Assembly: GCA_910586215.1 (NCBI GenBank) | Contig: CAJUGH010000030.1 | Location: 1 to 48,124 of the forward strand | Direction: 5' to 3' | Length of the DNA: 48,124 bases | Source of the DNA: an uncultured Acetatifactor sp. | Lineage (GTDB): Bacteria; Bacillota; Clostridia; Lachnospirales; Lachnospiraceae | Shown: positions 17,674 to 25,161 of the stretch, piece after piece | How positions within the stretch are numbered: the stretch's first letter is position 1 | Layout of the letters: each line of letters begins with the position of its first letter | The notes under the pieces: model-generated | Database searches by the model: none | What the model saw: only the letters and a program-made list of their open reading frames with translations | Told to the model about the DNA's origin: nothing | Position numbers and translations under genes: made by a program

Positions 17674-18278
17674 AGATTGAACTGGGACAATACCGTCTGG
17701 CACACCTGTCAGGAGATGAGATATGTGTACTGGGGGCATTCTTGAAATTCCCCTGTCTCTATGGGATGAGCGCCGGGTGGATGAAACGGGGGTATCTGGG
17801 GATGGAAGAACGTGTCCTGCGCACTGCCGCAGCCCTGGAACAGAAGGGTGTCATACTGATGGAGCCTGGCGGCATGGTCAGAATGGAGGAAGGACTGTAC
17901 GGACTGGTGACGGATATGGGAAGTGCCCTTTGCCTGGGGCGGGTGGCCTATTCCTGTGGAAGAGAACAGGGAAGGATCTATCTGTATCACACAGGTTCCA
18001 GTCTGGTCACTGCCGAATGGGACCAAAGGGGCAATTACTTCCTGGGCAGGATGGGTCTGGGACGGGAACTGGAGGAATCCCTGGAAAATGTGGAAGAGCA
18101 GGAGAATTCCCGGCAGGTCCTGGGGAATAGCTGGCTGGGAGCCATTGTGATGGAGCGGAAGGGAATCCTCTGGGAAAGGGTTTATGACCTGGCCTGGACC
18201 AGGGAGGAAGGCTCCCTCGCCACAGCCTGGGGAGGCCTGTGTCACAGCATGCTGTCAGAAAAGAGGGAGTCTGTATGA
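17670..18278 (+). CDS. T7SS-associated protein, possibly EspG-like (paralogue A)
   Basis: Protein of 202 residues with the same layout as the gene at 19724: an N-terminal L-x-x-D/E-E-h-x-x-h-G-x-h-L helix (SGDEICVLGAFLKF), then a short turn-helix ending in LEQKGVILMEPGGMVRMEEG, then a beta-rich second half (GRIYLYHTGSSLVTAEWDQR). This order, a helix, an L..KG(I/V)...G wing and a mixed sheet, is what I associate with EspG/EccA-adjacent chaperones of actinobacterial ESX loci. That is a pattern-level suggestion only. It overlaps both neighbours by ATGA, between the helical protein and the EsaB-like gene. Confidence 0.6.
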   Translation: MKIELGQYRLAHLSGDEICVLGAFLKFPCLYGMSAGWMKRGYLGMEERVLRTAAALEQKGVILMEPGGMVRMEEGLYGLVTDMGSALCLGRVAYSCGREQGRIYLYHTGSSLVTAEWDQRGNYFLGRMGLGRELEESLENVEEQENSRQVLGNSWLGAIVMERKGILWERVYDLAWTREEGSLATAWGGLCHSMLSEKRESV

Positions 18279-18535
18279 AGAATATTATTTTGACAGTCAC
18301 AGATAAACAGAGGAGATTTCTCCTGGACATGGAAGTGCCAGTGGCACAGCCTGGATATGAACTGGCAGAAGATGTGATGGAGGTCTTGAATGAAGGGAAT
18401 CCGGAACTGTACCTGAATGCCCGGTATCATTGTCTCTACTTAAACCGGCTGGGACGGGTTCTGTCAGACCAGGAGACCCTGGCCCAGGCCCATGTGCGCA
18501 ACGGGGATTATATTACCATCATATCCAGGATGTAA
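18275..18535 (+). CDS. EsaB/YukD-type ubiquitin-like T7SS protein
   Basis: Ubiquitin-fold small protein of the YukD/EsaB family, a conserved cytoplasmic component of Firmicutes T7SS. The 86 residues match the family's roughly 80. The body NIILTVTDKQRRFLLDMEVP, then ELAEDVMEVLN, the middle segment YLNRLGRVLSDQETLAQAHV and the end NGDYITIISRM follow the YukD pattern of strand, helix and a final L.DGD.I.I..R-type strand. The start is the ATG at 18275 overlapping the preceding stop; the longer open frame from 18239 overlaps the upstream gene. Its presence beside essC identifies the locus as T7SS. Confidence 0.85.
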   Translation: MKNIILTVTDKQRRFLLDMEVPVAQPGYELAEDVMEVLNEGNPELYLNARYHCLYLNRLGRVLSDQETLAQAHVRNGDYITIISRM

Positions 18536-18547
18536 GGGGGTGTAAGC

Positions 18548-18889
18548 ATGGAGATTATCAACACATACGATGAGACAATATCTCATTACAATATGAAACT
18601 TGGCCATGCAGAGGATGAGCTGAATGATGCCATCCGATATTTGCAGGAACTGGAAATCATGGCATCTGACGGCTGGAGCGGCCCGGCGGCAGAGGCCTTC
18701 CGGGACAGGGCGCAGGAACTGGCCAGGGAAATGGCAGCCCCCAGGGATAATTTCGAACAGATCCGAAGGGCACTGGTCCAGCTAAGATCTGCCATTGAAG
18801 AAGAGATCCGTGTCCTCATGGAAGAGGAAGCAGCGGCCAAAGCCAGGGCAGCGGAGGCAGCAGCCCTGGCCGCGGCCACAGAGATATAA
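18548..18889 (+). CDS. WXG100-type small protein with Ala-rich tail
   Basis: Protein of 113 residues forming a helical hairpin around the turn DGWSGPAAEAFRDRAQEL, a clear W-x-G motif near residue 41. The C-terminal tail is rich in Ala and Glu (EEEAAAKARAAEAAALAAA). WXG100 proteins are secreted as dimers through EssC. The ATG at 18548 follows AAGGGGGTGTAAGC. It is 12 bases after the EsaB-like gene and leads the WXG100 series. No typical Y-x-x-x-D/E export tail is evident, so it may be the partner lacking the signal. Confidence 0.85.
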   Translation: MEIINTYDETISHYNMKLGHAEDELNDAIRYLQELEIMASDGWSGPAAEAFRDRAQELAREMAAPRDNFEQIRRALVQLRSAIEEEIRVLMEEEAAAKARAAEAAALAAATEI

Positions 18890-18966
18890 ACCAAGAATGT
18901 TTGCCCACTGCAGGGGGCTTACAGATAGATCAATAAAATTCATATCAAAGAAAGGTGGATAACAGT

Positions 18967-19266
18967 ATGGCATTGATTCAGGTAACTCCGGATTTATTGG
19001 TAGGAAAGGCAAATGAACTTCGTGGACTGAAGAGCAACCACGATGAGGCAATGTCCAAGATGCGCACCCTGATCATGGGGCTGAATGAAATCTGGAAGGG
19101 CGATGCCCAGGATGCATTGGTGGCTAAGTATGAGAGCATGCAGGCAACTTTTACCAATTTTGCCCAGATGCTGGAAGACTATGCGAAGCTGATGGAGACT
19201 TCTGCCCAGAAGCTGCAGGAGACGGATGCTGCCCTTCAGTCTACCATCAACAGTTTCGGCGCATAA
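18967..19266 (+). CDS. WXG100 protein, EsxA-like
   Basis: Protein of 99 residues with the classical length and layout: helix 1 (ALIQVTPDLLVGKANELRGL), W-x-G turn in GLNEIWKGDAQDALVAKYES, helix 2 ending near FTNFAQMLEDYAKLM. The start is the ATG at 18967, with AAAGGTGG 8 bases upstream. An in-frame GTG at 18955 overlaps that ribosome site. It is followed by two strong hairpins, a usual sign of a stable, highly expressed segment. It is the most EsxA-like member and a probable secreted substrate or structural component. Confidence 0.92.
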   Translation: MALIQVTPDLLVGKANELRGLKSNHDEAMSKMRTLIMGLNEIWKGDAQDALVAKYESMQATFTNFAQMLEDYAKLMETSAQKLQETDAALQSTINSFGA

Positions 19267-19283
19267 GCGCATTCCCTGCCTGG

Positions 19284-19372
19284 CCGGAATCCAGGCCATC
19301 TTCGGCAGAAGGATTCCGGTGCAGGTACAATGTCTGCCGGGCAGATTGCAGGTGCCGTCCTTTAGACGGCAC
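19284..19372 (+). other. Two strong stem-loops after the EsxA-like gene
   Basis: CCGGAATCC (19284-19292) pairs with GGATTCCGG (19311-19319). GTGCCGTC (19352-19359) pairs with GACGGCAC (19365-19372) around CTTTA. Neither is followed by a T run. They occupy the 147-base spacer before the next WXG100 gene and probably act as partial terminators or mRNA 3'-end protectors that raise the dose of the EsxA-like protein. Confidence 0.7.
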
Positions 19373-19413
19373 GCTGCCTGGGGCATGACAGGAAGGAGCA
19401 GATAGGAGTTCAT

Positions 19414-19704
19414 ATGAAAATTACCGTAGACACCGACCGCATGCGCGTGGTCAGCGGAGAGATCCGTACAGTTGTGGACACATTGAGGAACAATATGGAT
19501 GCCATAGAGCTTCTTGTGAACAGCATGGGCGGGGAATGGCAGGGGGATGCCGGGAAAGCATATGCAGGCCGCCTGATATGCGTGCGCAGGGAATTTAAGG
19601 AAGTAGAACATTTTTTTGAGGAATATGCGTCCCTGCTGGGACGTTTCTCGGAAGAATATGCCAGGTATGAAGATGACCTGGCAGCAAAGATCAGGAATGT
19701 ATAA
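19414..19704 (+). CDS. WXG100 protein with a possible YxxxE export motif
   Basis: Protein of 96 residues with helix 1 (MKITVDTDRMRVVSGEIRTV), a W-x-G turn in MGGEWQGDAGKAYAGRL near residue 43, and helix 2 to the end. The tail EEYARYEDDLAAK contains Y-x-x-x-E, the bipartite T7SS export signal type. The ATG at 19414 is preceded by GGAAGGAGCAGATAGGAGTTCAT. It may pair with a neighbouring WXG protein. The following gene starts about 20 bases later. Confidence 0.88.
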   Translation: MKITVDTDRMRVVSGEIRTVVDTLRNNMDAIELLVNSMGGEWQGDAGKAYAGRLICVRREFKEVEHFFEEYASLLGRFSEEYARYEDDLAAKIRNV

Positions 19705-19723
19705 AGTGGGAGAGGATATGCGC

Positions 19724-20371
19724 ATGAAGAAGGAAATCATTCTTACGCCGGAGGAGCTGTATTTCATGGGATCGCTGCTTCAGGCAAAATACATTGACTA
19801 TGCCTATGTGGCAGCCATGGGTGACATACAGCAAAGACGCGGGATTTATGAGAGTGAATCCAGGGAGGGGCTGGCGGAGAAAGGAATCCTAATGGAAGAC
19901 TTCAGCGGCAACCTGGAGGTGGACGAAGGGGTGGGAAAACTCTTGGAACCTGTTTTTTTCGGGAATCTGGAATCCTCCGTGGACGTGGCCTTAATGGAGG
20001 AGGAAGGCAGGAGAGTCTTACCCGGCAGAAGGTTCCATTTTTACGAAGGGCGCATCACCTCTACTGTGATGGGGGAGGAAGGCATCTGCCTGGAGGCTGT
20101 GGATGAAGGCTGGATCCAGGCGTGGGTGGCAGGGCTTCTTCCAGAAGATTATGCCGGGGAGCAGGCTTATGTGTCTGTGACGGAGATTAACAGGGAAAAG
20201 ATCAGCCGGATCATCGCCGTAAAGAGCACACTGGTGGGAGAGAAGTCGGCTGTGGAGATATATGTGGAGGCAGATGGCAGGATATATGCCGAGAGGGCAC
20301 ACGGCCAGGCTATGGTGCTCTCCAGGGAGCAGTTTGGCCTGGAAGTATACCGGGGATTGAAGGGGGAATAG
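19724..20371 (+). CDS. T7SS-associated protein, possibly EspG-like (paralogue B)
   Basis: Protein of 215 residues. ILTPEELYFMGSLLQAKYID is near the N-terminus, then a helix ending GLAEKGILMEDFSGNLEVDEG, then a beta-rich half and WIQAWVAGLLPEDY near residue 132. The order matches the gene at 17670 and recalls EspG chaperones of ESX systems (L-x-x-E-L helix, L..RG(V/L) wing, later GLLP segment). No signal peptide or membrane helix. I chose the ATG at 19724, where GGGAGAGG is 8 bases upstream; the ATG at 19718 is too close to it. The two paralogues bracket the first WXG100 genes, fitting a substrate-binding role that remains inferred. Confidence 0.62.
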   Translation: MKKEIILTPEELYFMGSLLQAKYIDYAYVAAMGDIQQRRGIYESESREGLAEKGILMEDFSGNLEVDEGVGKLLEPVFFGNLESSVDVALMEEEGRRVLPGRRFHFYEGRITSTVMGEEGICLEAVDEGWIQAWVAGLLPEDYAGEQAYVSVTEINREKISRIIAVKSTLVGEKSAVEIYVEADGRIYAERAHGQAMVLSREQFGLEVYRGLKGE

Positions 20372-20374
20372 AAC

Positions 20375-20824
20375 ATGGCATATCGTGACGAAAATGGCAG
20401 GATCACCATAGACGAGCAGGCGGCCCAGAAAGATATCAGACGCCTACGGGAGGCTGCAAATATCCTGAAGGATTCCCGGGCCAGCATCCGCAGCCTGCGG
20501 CAGCAGAGCGGGGATATGCAGGGGCTGGCGGTATCGGCCATCCAGGACAAGAGCCTGGAGATGGATAGGAAGCTGACCCAGATGATTGAGAAGCTGGAGG
20601 ACACTGCCGACTATATCCAGAAGGTGGTGAGACATTACCAGAAGATTGACGAGGATCTGAAGAAGATCATCCAGCAGGCAGCGATTGCTGCCGGAGAGGC
20701 TGTTGCCGGTGTGGCGGGGAAGCCCGGAAACGGCAGTGGCTCTGCCGCAGGCGGCAGTATCCTGGACGATATAGGAAAAGCCGCACAGATCGGGATAGGG
20801 AATCTGTTTTCAGGGAAGAAATAG
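20375..20824 (+). CDS. T7SS-associated helical protein without WXG
   Basis: Protein of 149 residues, helical up to about residue 105, with a Gly/Ser/Ala-rich tail (KPGNGSGSAAGGSILDDIG). There is no W-x-G turn. The length and coiled-coil character resemble the LXG-associated alpha-helical partner proteins of Firmicutes T7SS, but I cannot assign a named family. The ATG at 20375 follows GGGGGAATAGAAC, 3 bases after the preceding stop. It lies in the middle of the WXG100 gene series, suggesting a co-secreted partner. Confidence 0.7.
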   Translation: MAYRDENGRITIDEQAAQKDIRRLREAANILKDSRASIRSLRQQSGDMQGLAVSAIQDKSLEMDRKLTQMIEKLEDTADYIQKVVRHYQKIDEDLKKIIQQAAIAAGEAVAGVAGKPGNGSGSAAGGSILDDIGKAAQIGIGNLFSGKK

Positions 20825-20836
20825 GAGGGCTGGCAG

Positions 20837-21142
20837 ATGGCAGATATTGGAAAAGTATTGGTGGATATTGCGGCCCTGCAGGGCAATGAGAAGAGTATTG
20901 AACAGTATATATCCAGGCTGGAGGCACTCAATAGCCGTCTGGAGACACTGCTTGGAAAGATCGAGGCATCCTGGGAAGGGGAATCCAGCAAGGCATACCT
21001 GAATCTTATGCGGGGGTATGCAGCCCAGGCGGCGAATATGGTAACTGTGCTGCAGGAATTCAAAAGTTATGTGGGAAAGGCCCATAGTCTCTTTGAGACA
21101 AAGGATAAGGCAGCGGCTTCCCGGATCAATGGTTCATTTTAG
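20837..21142 (+). CDS. WXG100-type protein
   Basis: Protein of 101 residues: helix 1 with IEQYISRLEALNSRLETLLG, W-x-G turn in IEASWEGESSKAYLNLM near residue 53, helix 2 to about residue 85, tail ETKDKAAASRINGSF. The W-x-G lies later in the chain than usual, which fits the longer helix 1. The ATG at 20837 follows AGGAGGGCTGGCAG. It is 12 bases after the previous gene and 11 before the next, in one operon. Confidence 0.85.
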   Translation: MADIGKVLVDIAALQGNEKSIEQYISRLEALNSRLETLLGKIEASWEGESSKAYLNLMRGYAAQAANMVTVLQEFKSYVGKAHSLFETKDKAAASRINGSF

Positions 21143-21153
21143 GAGGGCATGGA

Positions 21154-21765
21154 ATGAAGATAGCATATGACATTTCAGTGATGGCGGGACTGGTGGCAGC
21201 CTGCCAGTCAGCCAATGAAGAATTGCAGAAGGCCCAGAATCTGCTGCAGGAGGTTCATTCCCACAGTGACTGGACCTGCAAGGAGAAGAACACCATAGAT
21301 GACATGATGCGGGAATGTAAGAAATGGATCCAGAAGCTATGCGAGAGCCAGCAGGGATTCCTGGGCGCTGTCCGGGGCGTGGCAGACGACCTGACAGATG
21401 CGGAGAAGAACATATCCGGCCTGTTTGGCGGTGTGGAGAGCCTGCTGGGGAAGATCCTGGCCATTCCAGTGAAAGTGACCACTGTGGTGGGCGGCGGCCT
21501 GCTGGGAGCGCTGTTTGGAAATGGCAGCAATGGAGGCAGTACAACTCACGTTGGAAGCAGCGGAGCGGCCCACGGCAGTGGGGGCGGGCGTCATGACGGC
21601 ATCCAGGATTCCGCAGACTGGCAAGGACCTATGGGGCAGGCGGGGGACATTGTGGCCGGGGCAATACAGGGTAACCTGGTGGGAGGACCGCCCTCCGTGG
21701 AGCATATTTTGCAGCAGTTTGCATCTGAAATGCAGGTAATGTCCTATGATACACTGCAACTTTGA
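21154..21765 (+). CDS. WXG-like protein with degenerate motif and Gly/Ser-rich region
   Basis: Protein of 203 residues. The first 90 form a helical hairpin resembling WXG100, but the turn reads HSDWTCKEKNTIDDM, so the glycine is replaced. A hydrophobic glycine-containing stretch follows (IPVKVTTVVGGGLLGALFG, about 109-127), then a Gly/Ser/His-rich low-complexity region and a short C-terminal helix. The hydrophobic stretch could insert in a membrane. The ATG at 21154 follows AGGAGGGCATGGA. It directly precedes the first long WXG-headed protein and may be its partner. Confidence 0.75.
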   Translation: MKIAYDISVMAGLVAACQSANEELQKAQNLLQEVHSHSDWTCKEKNTIDDMMRECKKWIQKLCESQQGFLGAVRGVADDLTDAEKNISGLFGGVESLLGKILAIPVKVTTVVGGGLLGALFGNGSNGGSTTHVGSSGAAHGSGGGRHDGIQDSADWQGPMGQAGDIVAGAIQGNLVGGPPSVEHILQQFASEMQVMSYDTLQL

Positions 21766-21780
21766 TAGAGGAGACAGGAT

Positions 21781-23004
21781 ATGGCAGTGAAAATTCAATT
21801 AACCCCCCAGGAACTTCTCTCCCAGAGCCAGGAGATGAAGGGACTGCAGGCAGAATATGAGACACTCTTTGGCCAGAGCCAGACACTCCTGGGTCAGGTG
21901 AATGCAAACTGGAGCGCCAACCTTGCCAACAATTTTGCCGGGAAGATTTTAAGTGCCCAGAAGAGTTTTAAACAGATTACCTCCATGCTGGAGGCAGGGG
22001 GGAACCTGGCGCAAGAGAGTGCCAGGACAATGGAAAGCGTGGATTCTCTGCTGGCGAAAAATATGGCCGCGGGAGATGGAATCGGAGGTCTGCTGAATCA
22101 TGGTATGCCACCTGGAGGCATCAGTTTTTCAGATGGATATGGTGTTACCTGGGGGCCGGGGTCGGGAAATGGCACCCAGGAGAATCCTGCAGGGAATGGC
22201 AGTTGGCTGTCCGAACAGTGGGAACTGCTGAAGGAGCAGTGGGAACACACGGGGAATTTCCTGGAATGGGCCAATGGCAATTTTGAAAAGTTACCCAAGG
22301 AGATCCGGAAGAAGATAGTAGGCCTCTTAGGAAAGCGGACTACCTCTGCCGTGTCCATGACATATGACATCATCACGGGAAATGCCGGATGGGGGACAGC
22401 CAATACCTTTGTGCGGTATGTGGTGGAGAACAGCAAGGATGCCACCATGATCTGCAATTCCCTGCAGATGTTCTTTGGGAAGGATTACCAGGACTGGGGT
22501 GCCCACTGGGGGGTTAGGTTCGAGGAGTATTTCAAGGAGGGGGATCTGCTGGCCGGAGTAGTCAATGCAGGCGGTGCCCTTATGACCAATTTTGCCCTGG
22601 GAATTACGGACACCATTGTAGACACCGGCCTGGATCTGGTGTCAAGGCTGCCGGTGGTGGGAATGGTGACGGATGCCTGTGGGATCACCAAGGAAAACTG
22701 GGATAAACTGGTCACTTATATGGGCAATGATATGAAGGAGACATATGACCAGGTGGCACAGGCAGTGGCAAGAGGAGAAGAATTTGTCCAGGAGAAGGTC
22801 AGTCAGGTGGTGGATGCCGCAAAAGAAACGGTTTCTAATGTGTATGAGAATGTGAAGGAAACGGCTTCCGATGTGATGGATACCATAAAGGATGTGAACA
22901 GAGGGGTGGCCAGGGCAGCACAAGAGGCCGGGGAAAATATAGGGAAGGCAGCGGGAAAGGCGCTGGATAGTGTGAAGGAGGCGGTCTGCTTCTGGAAGTG
23001 GTAG
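21781..23004 (+). CDS. Long WXG-headed candidate T7SS substrate with amphipathic-repeat tail
   Basis: Protein of 407 residues. Residues 1-95 are a WXG100-like hairpin (KIQLTPQELLSQSQEMKGLQ, turn ANWSANLANNFAGKI with W-S-A in place of W-x-G) nearly identical in plan to the protein at 23955. Residues 140-300 form an unrecognised domain containing a hydrophobic stretch near LLAGVVNAGGALMTNFALG. Residues about 325-400 are a run of amphipathic helices of LEA/apolipoprotein type (VVDAAKETVSNVYENVKETA). No known toxin catalytic motif is visible. Downstream lie two small DUF4176-like genes, as next to other T7SS substrates. A membrane-active effector is possible but unproven. Confidence 0.78.
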   Translation: MAVKIQLTPQELLSQSQEMKGLQAEYETLFGQSQTLLGQVNANWSANLANNFAGKILSAQKSFKQITSMLEAGGNLAQESARTMESVDSLLAKNMAAGDGIGGLLNHGMPPGGISFSDGYGVTWGPGSGNGTQENPAGNGSWLSEQWELLKEQWEHTGNFLEWANGNFEKLPKEIRKKIVGLLGKRTTSAVSMTYDIITGNAGWGTANTFVRYVVENSKDATMICNSLQMFFGKDYQDWGAHWGVRFEEYFKEGDLLAGVVNAGGALMTNFALGITDTIVDTGLDLVSRLPVVGMVTDACGITKENWDKLVTYMGNDMKETYDQVAQAVARGEEFVQEKVSQVVDAAKETVSNVYENVKETASDVMDTIKDVNRGVARAAQEAGENIGKAAGKALDSVKEAVCFWKW

Positions 23005-23048
23005 CATGAGATGGTCTGTGAGAGCGGATGGCAGACAGGGAAAATGCA

Positions 23049-23066
23049 TGCGTGCCAGGACACGCA
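23049..23066 (+). other. Stem-loop abutting the ribosome site of the first DUF4176-like gene
   Basis: TGCGTG-CCAGGA-CACGCA: a 6-bp stem ending 1 base before CGGAGGTAT. A near-identical element precedes the next gene (23472-23487), and similar ones occur before rhaD and the third kinase. Confidence 0.6.
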
Positions 23067-23078
23067 CGGAGGTATAAA

Positions 23079-23405
23079 ATGGATCAGATACTGCCAATTG
23101 GGTCTGTGGTGGAAGCAGGTGATGTGAGGCTTTGCCTGCTGGGGGCGAGAATGCTGGAGAAGGAAGGATGTATGACACTGGCATACTGTGCCGTCCGGCA
23201 TCCTCGGGGATATGCAGGGCTGGAGAGTCTGGGTATTGTCTATGCCCAGGATATTACCAGGATACTTTTTACCGGTAAAGTGGGAAGCAGTGGGAGACAG
23301 TTCCTGGATGGGCTTACAACGATATACCGGCAGATGGAAGGCAGGACGGCAGCCCAGGCCCAGGCACTCTTTGATGAGATGCAGGAGAAATATAAGGACA
23401 TCTGA
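23079..23405 (+). CDS. DUF4176-like T7SS-associated small protein (copy 1)
   Basis: Protein of 108 residues. The opening MDQILPIGSVVEAGDVRLCL and the later RHPRGYAGLESLGIVYAQDI and RILFTGKVG correspond to the DUF4176 layout (LPIGSVV, then P.Gy, then D..I..V.f.Gy), though more divergent than the copy at 25162. It extends with a helix (TAAQAQALFDEMQEKYK). The start is the ATG at 23079 with GGAGGTATAAA just upstream; the frame open from 23028 runs through a stem-loop and is not coding. DUF4176 genes usually neighbour LXG or WXG substrates and are thought to be chaperone-like. Confidence 0.72.
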   Translation: MDQILPIGSVVEAGDVRLCLLGARMLEKEGCMTLAYCAVRHPRGYAGLESLGIVYAQDITRILFTGKVGSSGRQFLDGLTTIYRQMEGRTAAQAQALFDEMQEKYKDI

Positions 23406-23471
23406 GAGACAACCCCAGGCATCGGGTGTGTTGCAGGGGGAGTCCTGCCTGCACGGATGCCGGGGAAATGC

Positions 23472-23487
23472 GCGTGCCGGGACACGC
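23472..23487 (+). other. Stem-loop abutting the ribosome site of the second DUF4176-like gene
   Basis: GCGTG-CCGGGA-CACGC, with the 3' arm 2-3 bases before GAGAGGTAT. The loop differs from the element at 23049 by a single base (CCAGGA against CCGGGA). Confidence 0.6.
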
Positions 23488-23501
23488 AGAGAGGTATGGA
23501 G

Positions 23502-23939
23502 ATGGAACAATTGCTGGCACTTGGAACAGTGGTAAAAGCAGATTTAGGGGAAAAAAGTACAGCCCTTCTGATGATTGCGGGGTACTATCCTAGGGATGAG
23601 AGAAACGGCCGTGTGTATGATTATCTGACAGTGATGTACCCTGTAGGGATGACTTTACAGGCAGCCGTACAGATGATTGACAGCAGTGAGATCCTTTCAG
23701 TGGAGGCAGACGGATACCTGGATGAAACCACACAGGCTTTTACCAGGGGGCTGCCGGAACTTCTGCAGATCACCAGGGATGCCGTGCTGGAAGAGATCAG
23801 GAACGGACAGGAGCAGTGGAAGGATTCCAGGGAAGAGGCAGATGGCACGGTGAAGGATAATGCCGGGAGTACAGGGACTGCCGGGGCAGGAGAGGGGAAT
23901 GTTTCCCGGGTGGTGGATCCCAACCAGGACTTTGGCTAA
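23502..23939 (+). CDS. DUF4176-like T7SS-associated small protein (copy 2)
   Basis: Protein of 145 residues. The N-terminal domain has MEQLLALGTVVKADLGEKST, then YDYLTVMYPVGMT and the final IDSSEILSVEADGYLDET, matching the DUF4176 order. The tail from about residue 105 is acidic, Gly-rich and probably disordered, ending VVDPNQDFG. I chose the ATG at 23502 because AGAGAGGT is at the right spacing; ATGs at 23496 and 23457 are in frame. It lies between the two long WXG-headed genes. Confidence 0.7.
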   Translation: MEQLLALGTVVKADLGEKSTALLMIAGYYPRDERNGRVYDYLTVMYPVGMTLQAAVQMIDSSEILSVEADGYLDETTQAFTRGLPELLQITRDAVLEEIRNGQEQWKDSREEADGTVKDNAGSTGTAGAGEGNVSRVVDPNQDFG

Positions 23940-23954
23940 GGAGGGAGGAGTGGT

Positions 23955-25109
23955 ATGGCAGGGAAAATACAACTGACACCGGCAGAACTTCTGGCCCAGT
24001 CGGCTGAGATGGAAGCCTTGCGCTCGGAATATAACGATGTGTTTGCAGCAGTCACTTCTGAACTGAACCATGCAAATGGTAACTGGAGCGGTGTCCTGGC
24101 TCATAATTTTGCAGGGAAGATCACCAGTGCAGGGCGGGGATTTTCCAGGATCACGGATATGCTGGAGGCGGGTTCTAAGGCGGCCCAGACAAGTGCCCGC
24201 ACATTTGAAAGTGTGGATACCCTGCTGGCGAAGGATGGAAAGGTGACGGAAGCGAAGAAAGCAGCCAGCCAGTTTGGAAATGTAGTGAAAATATCTGCCG
24301 CGAATCTCTTAAGTACAGCCAGCAGCACGTTCCCCAGGGCAGAGGAATCCCGTAAGAAGCCGAAGAAAAAGGGCCTAATCGCGGGCTTCGTGGACGGCTG
24401 CAAGGGGGTGGCTGATGCGGTGGTATCAGGTGGCAAGAAGGTGATAAATGCCGGCAAGAAACTGGTGGATGGCATTGTAGACGAGTACAATAAGCAGGGG
24501 ACTCTCTATAAGATAGTGGAGTACGGGAAATGTGTTTTCAAGGGTGGAGTCGCTGTGGTGAAGATTGTGGGTTCCGTGGCCGCCTGCAGTACAGTCGCAG
24601 GTATTCCGCTGGGAATCATAGGTATCATCAGCGCAGGAAACGACATCATCAATGCCAGTACAAATGCCGCTTATCTATATACCGGCCAGTATGACCAGGT
24701 GGGAAGTACAAACTATCTGAAGGATCTGCTGGTTGAAAACGGAAAGTATCTGGGGAGGGAACTGTTTGGGAATGAAAAAGTAGGGGAATTCATCGGAAAG
24801 CTGACCTACACAGGCATAGATGTGGTGACATTCCTGGACGGCGTGGATTCCATGCTGAAGTCTCTGGGAAAAGTGAATACGGCTGTCACGAATGTGGCGG
24901 GATATTCTTATGCATGGGGCAAGACCACTTTTGATGAGGTAATGAATCATAAATATAAATGGACGGATTGGAAGGACTGGGTCAAGAGAGGGCTGAAAAT
25001 AGATCCCAATTCAACGCTAAATTTTGTGGTCAGCGCAGGGGATAAGGTATATTCTTCCATGAAGAAAGCATGGAAACTGGGGGAAAAGCTGGTAGAATTG
25101 ATGAACTGA
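23955..25109 (+). CDS. Long WXG-headed candidate T7SS substrate with hydrophobic C-terminal domain
   Basis: Protein of 384 residues, paralogous at the N-terminus to the protein at 21781 (KIQLTPAELLAQSAEMEALR; turn NGNWSGVLAHNFAGKI with a true W-S-G). A basic linker (EESRKKPKKKG) and an amphipathic cationic segment (VVSGGKKVINAGKKLVDGIV) follow. Next is a strongly hydrophobic region (GGVAVVKIVGSVAACSTVAG, then IPLGIIGIISAGNDI), and an unrecognised C-terminal domain with WTDWKDWVKRG. The hydrophobic core would fit membrane insertion after secretion, like pore-forming or channel-associated T7SS effectors. This is inference. No separate immunity gene is evident. A DUF4176 gene follows directly. 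Confidence 0.78.
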   Translation: MAGKIQLTPAELLAQSAEMEALRSEYNDVFAAVTSELNHANGNWSGVLAHNFAGKITSAGRGFSRITDMLEAGSKAAQTSARTFESVDTLLAKDGKVTEAKKAASQFGNVVKISAANLLSTASSTFPRAEESRKKPKKKGLIAGFVDGCKGVADAVVSGGKKVINAGKKLVDGIVDEYNKQGTLYKIVEYGKCVFKGGVAVVKIVGSVAACSTVAGIPLGIIGIISAGNDIINASTNAAYLYTGQYDQVGSTNYLKDLLVENGKYLGRELFGNEKVGEFIGKLTYTGIDVVTFLDGVDSMLKSLGKVNTAVTNVAGYSYAWGKTTFDEVMNHKYKWTDWKDWVKRGLKIDPNSTLNFVVSAGDKVYSSMKKAWKLGEKLVELMN

Positions 25110-25161
25110 CGGTATCAGAAGAAACGGGTAACGGGACAAGAAAGCAGACAGGAGGTATCAT

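Noticed and set aside
23028..23078. Upstream-extended start for the first DUF4176-like gene
   Set aside because: The extension runs through a stem-loop and the ribosome site of the ATG at 23079.
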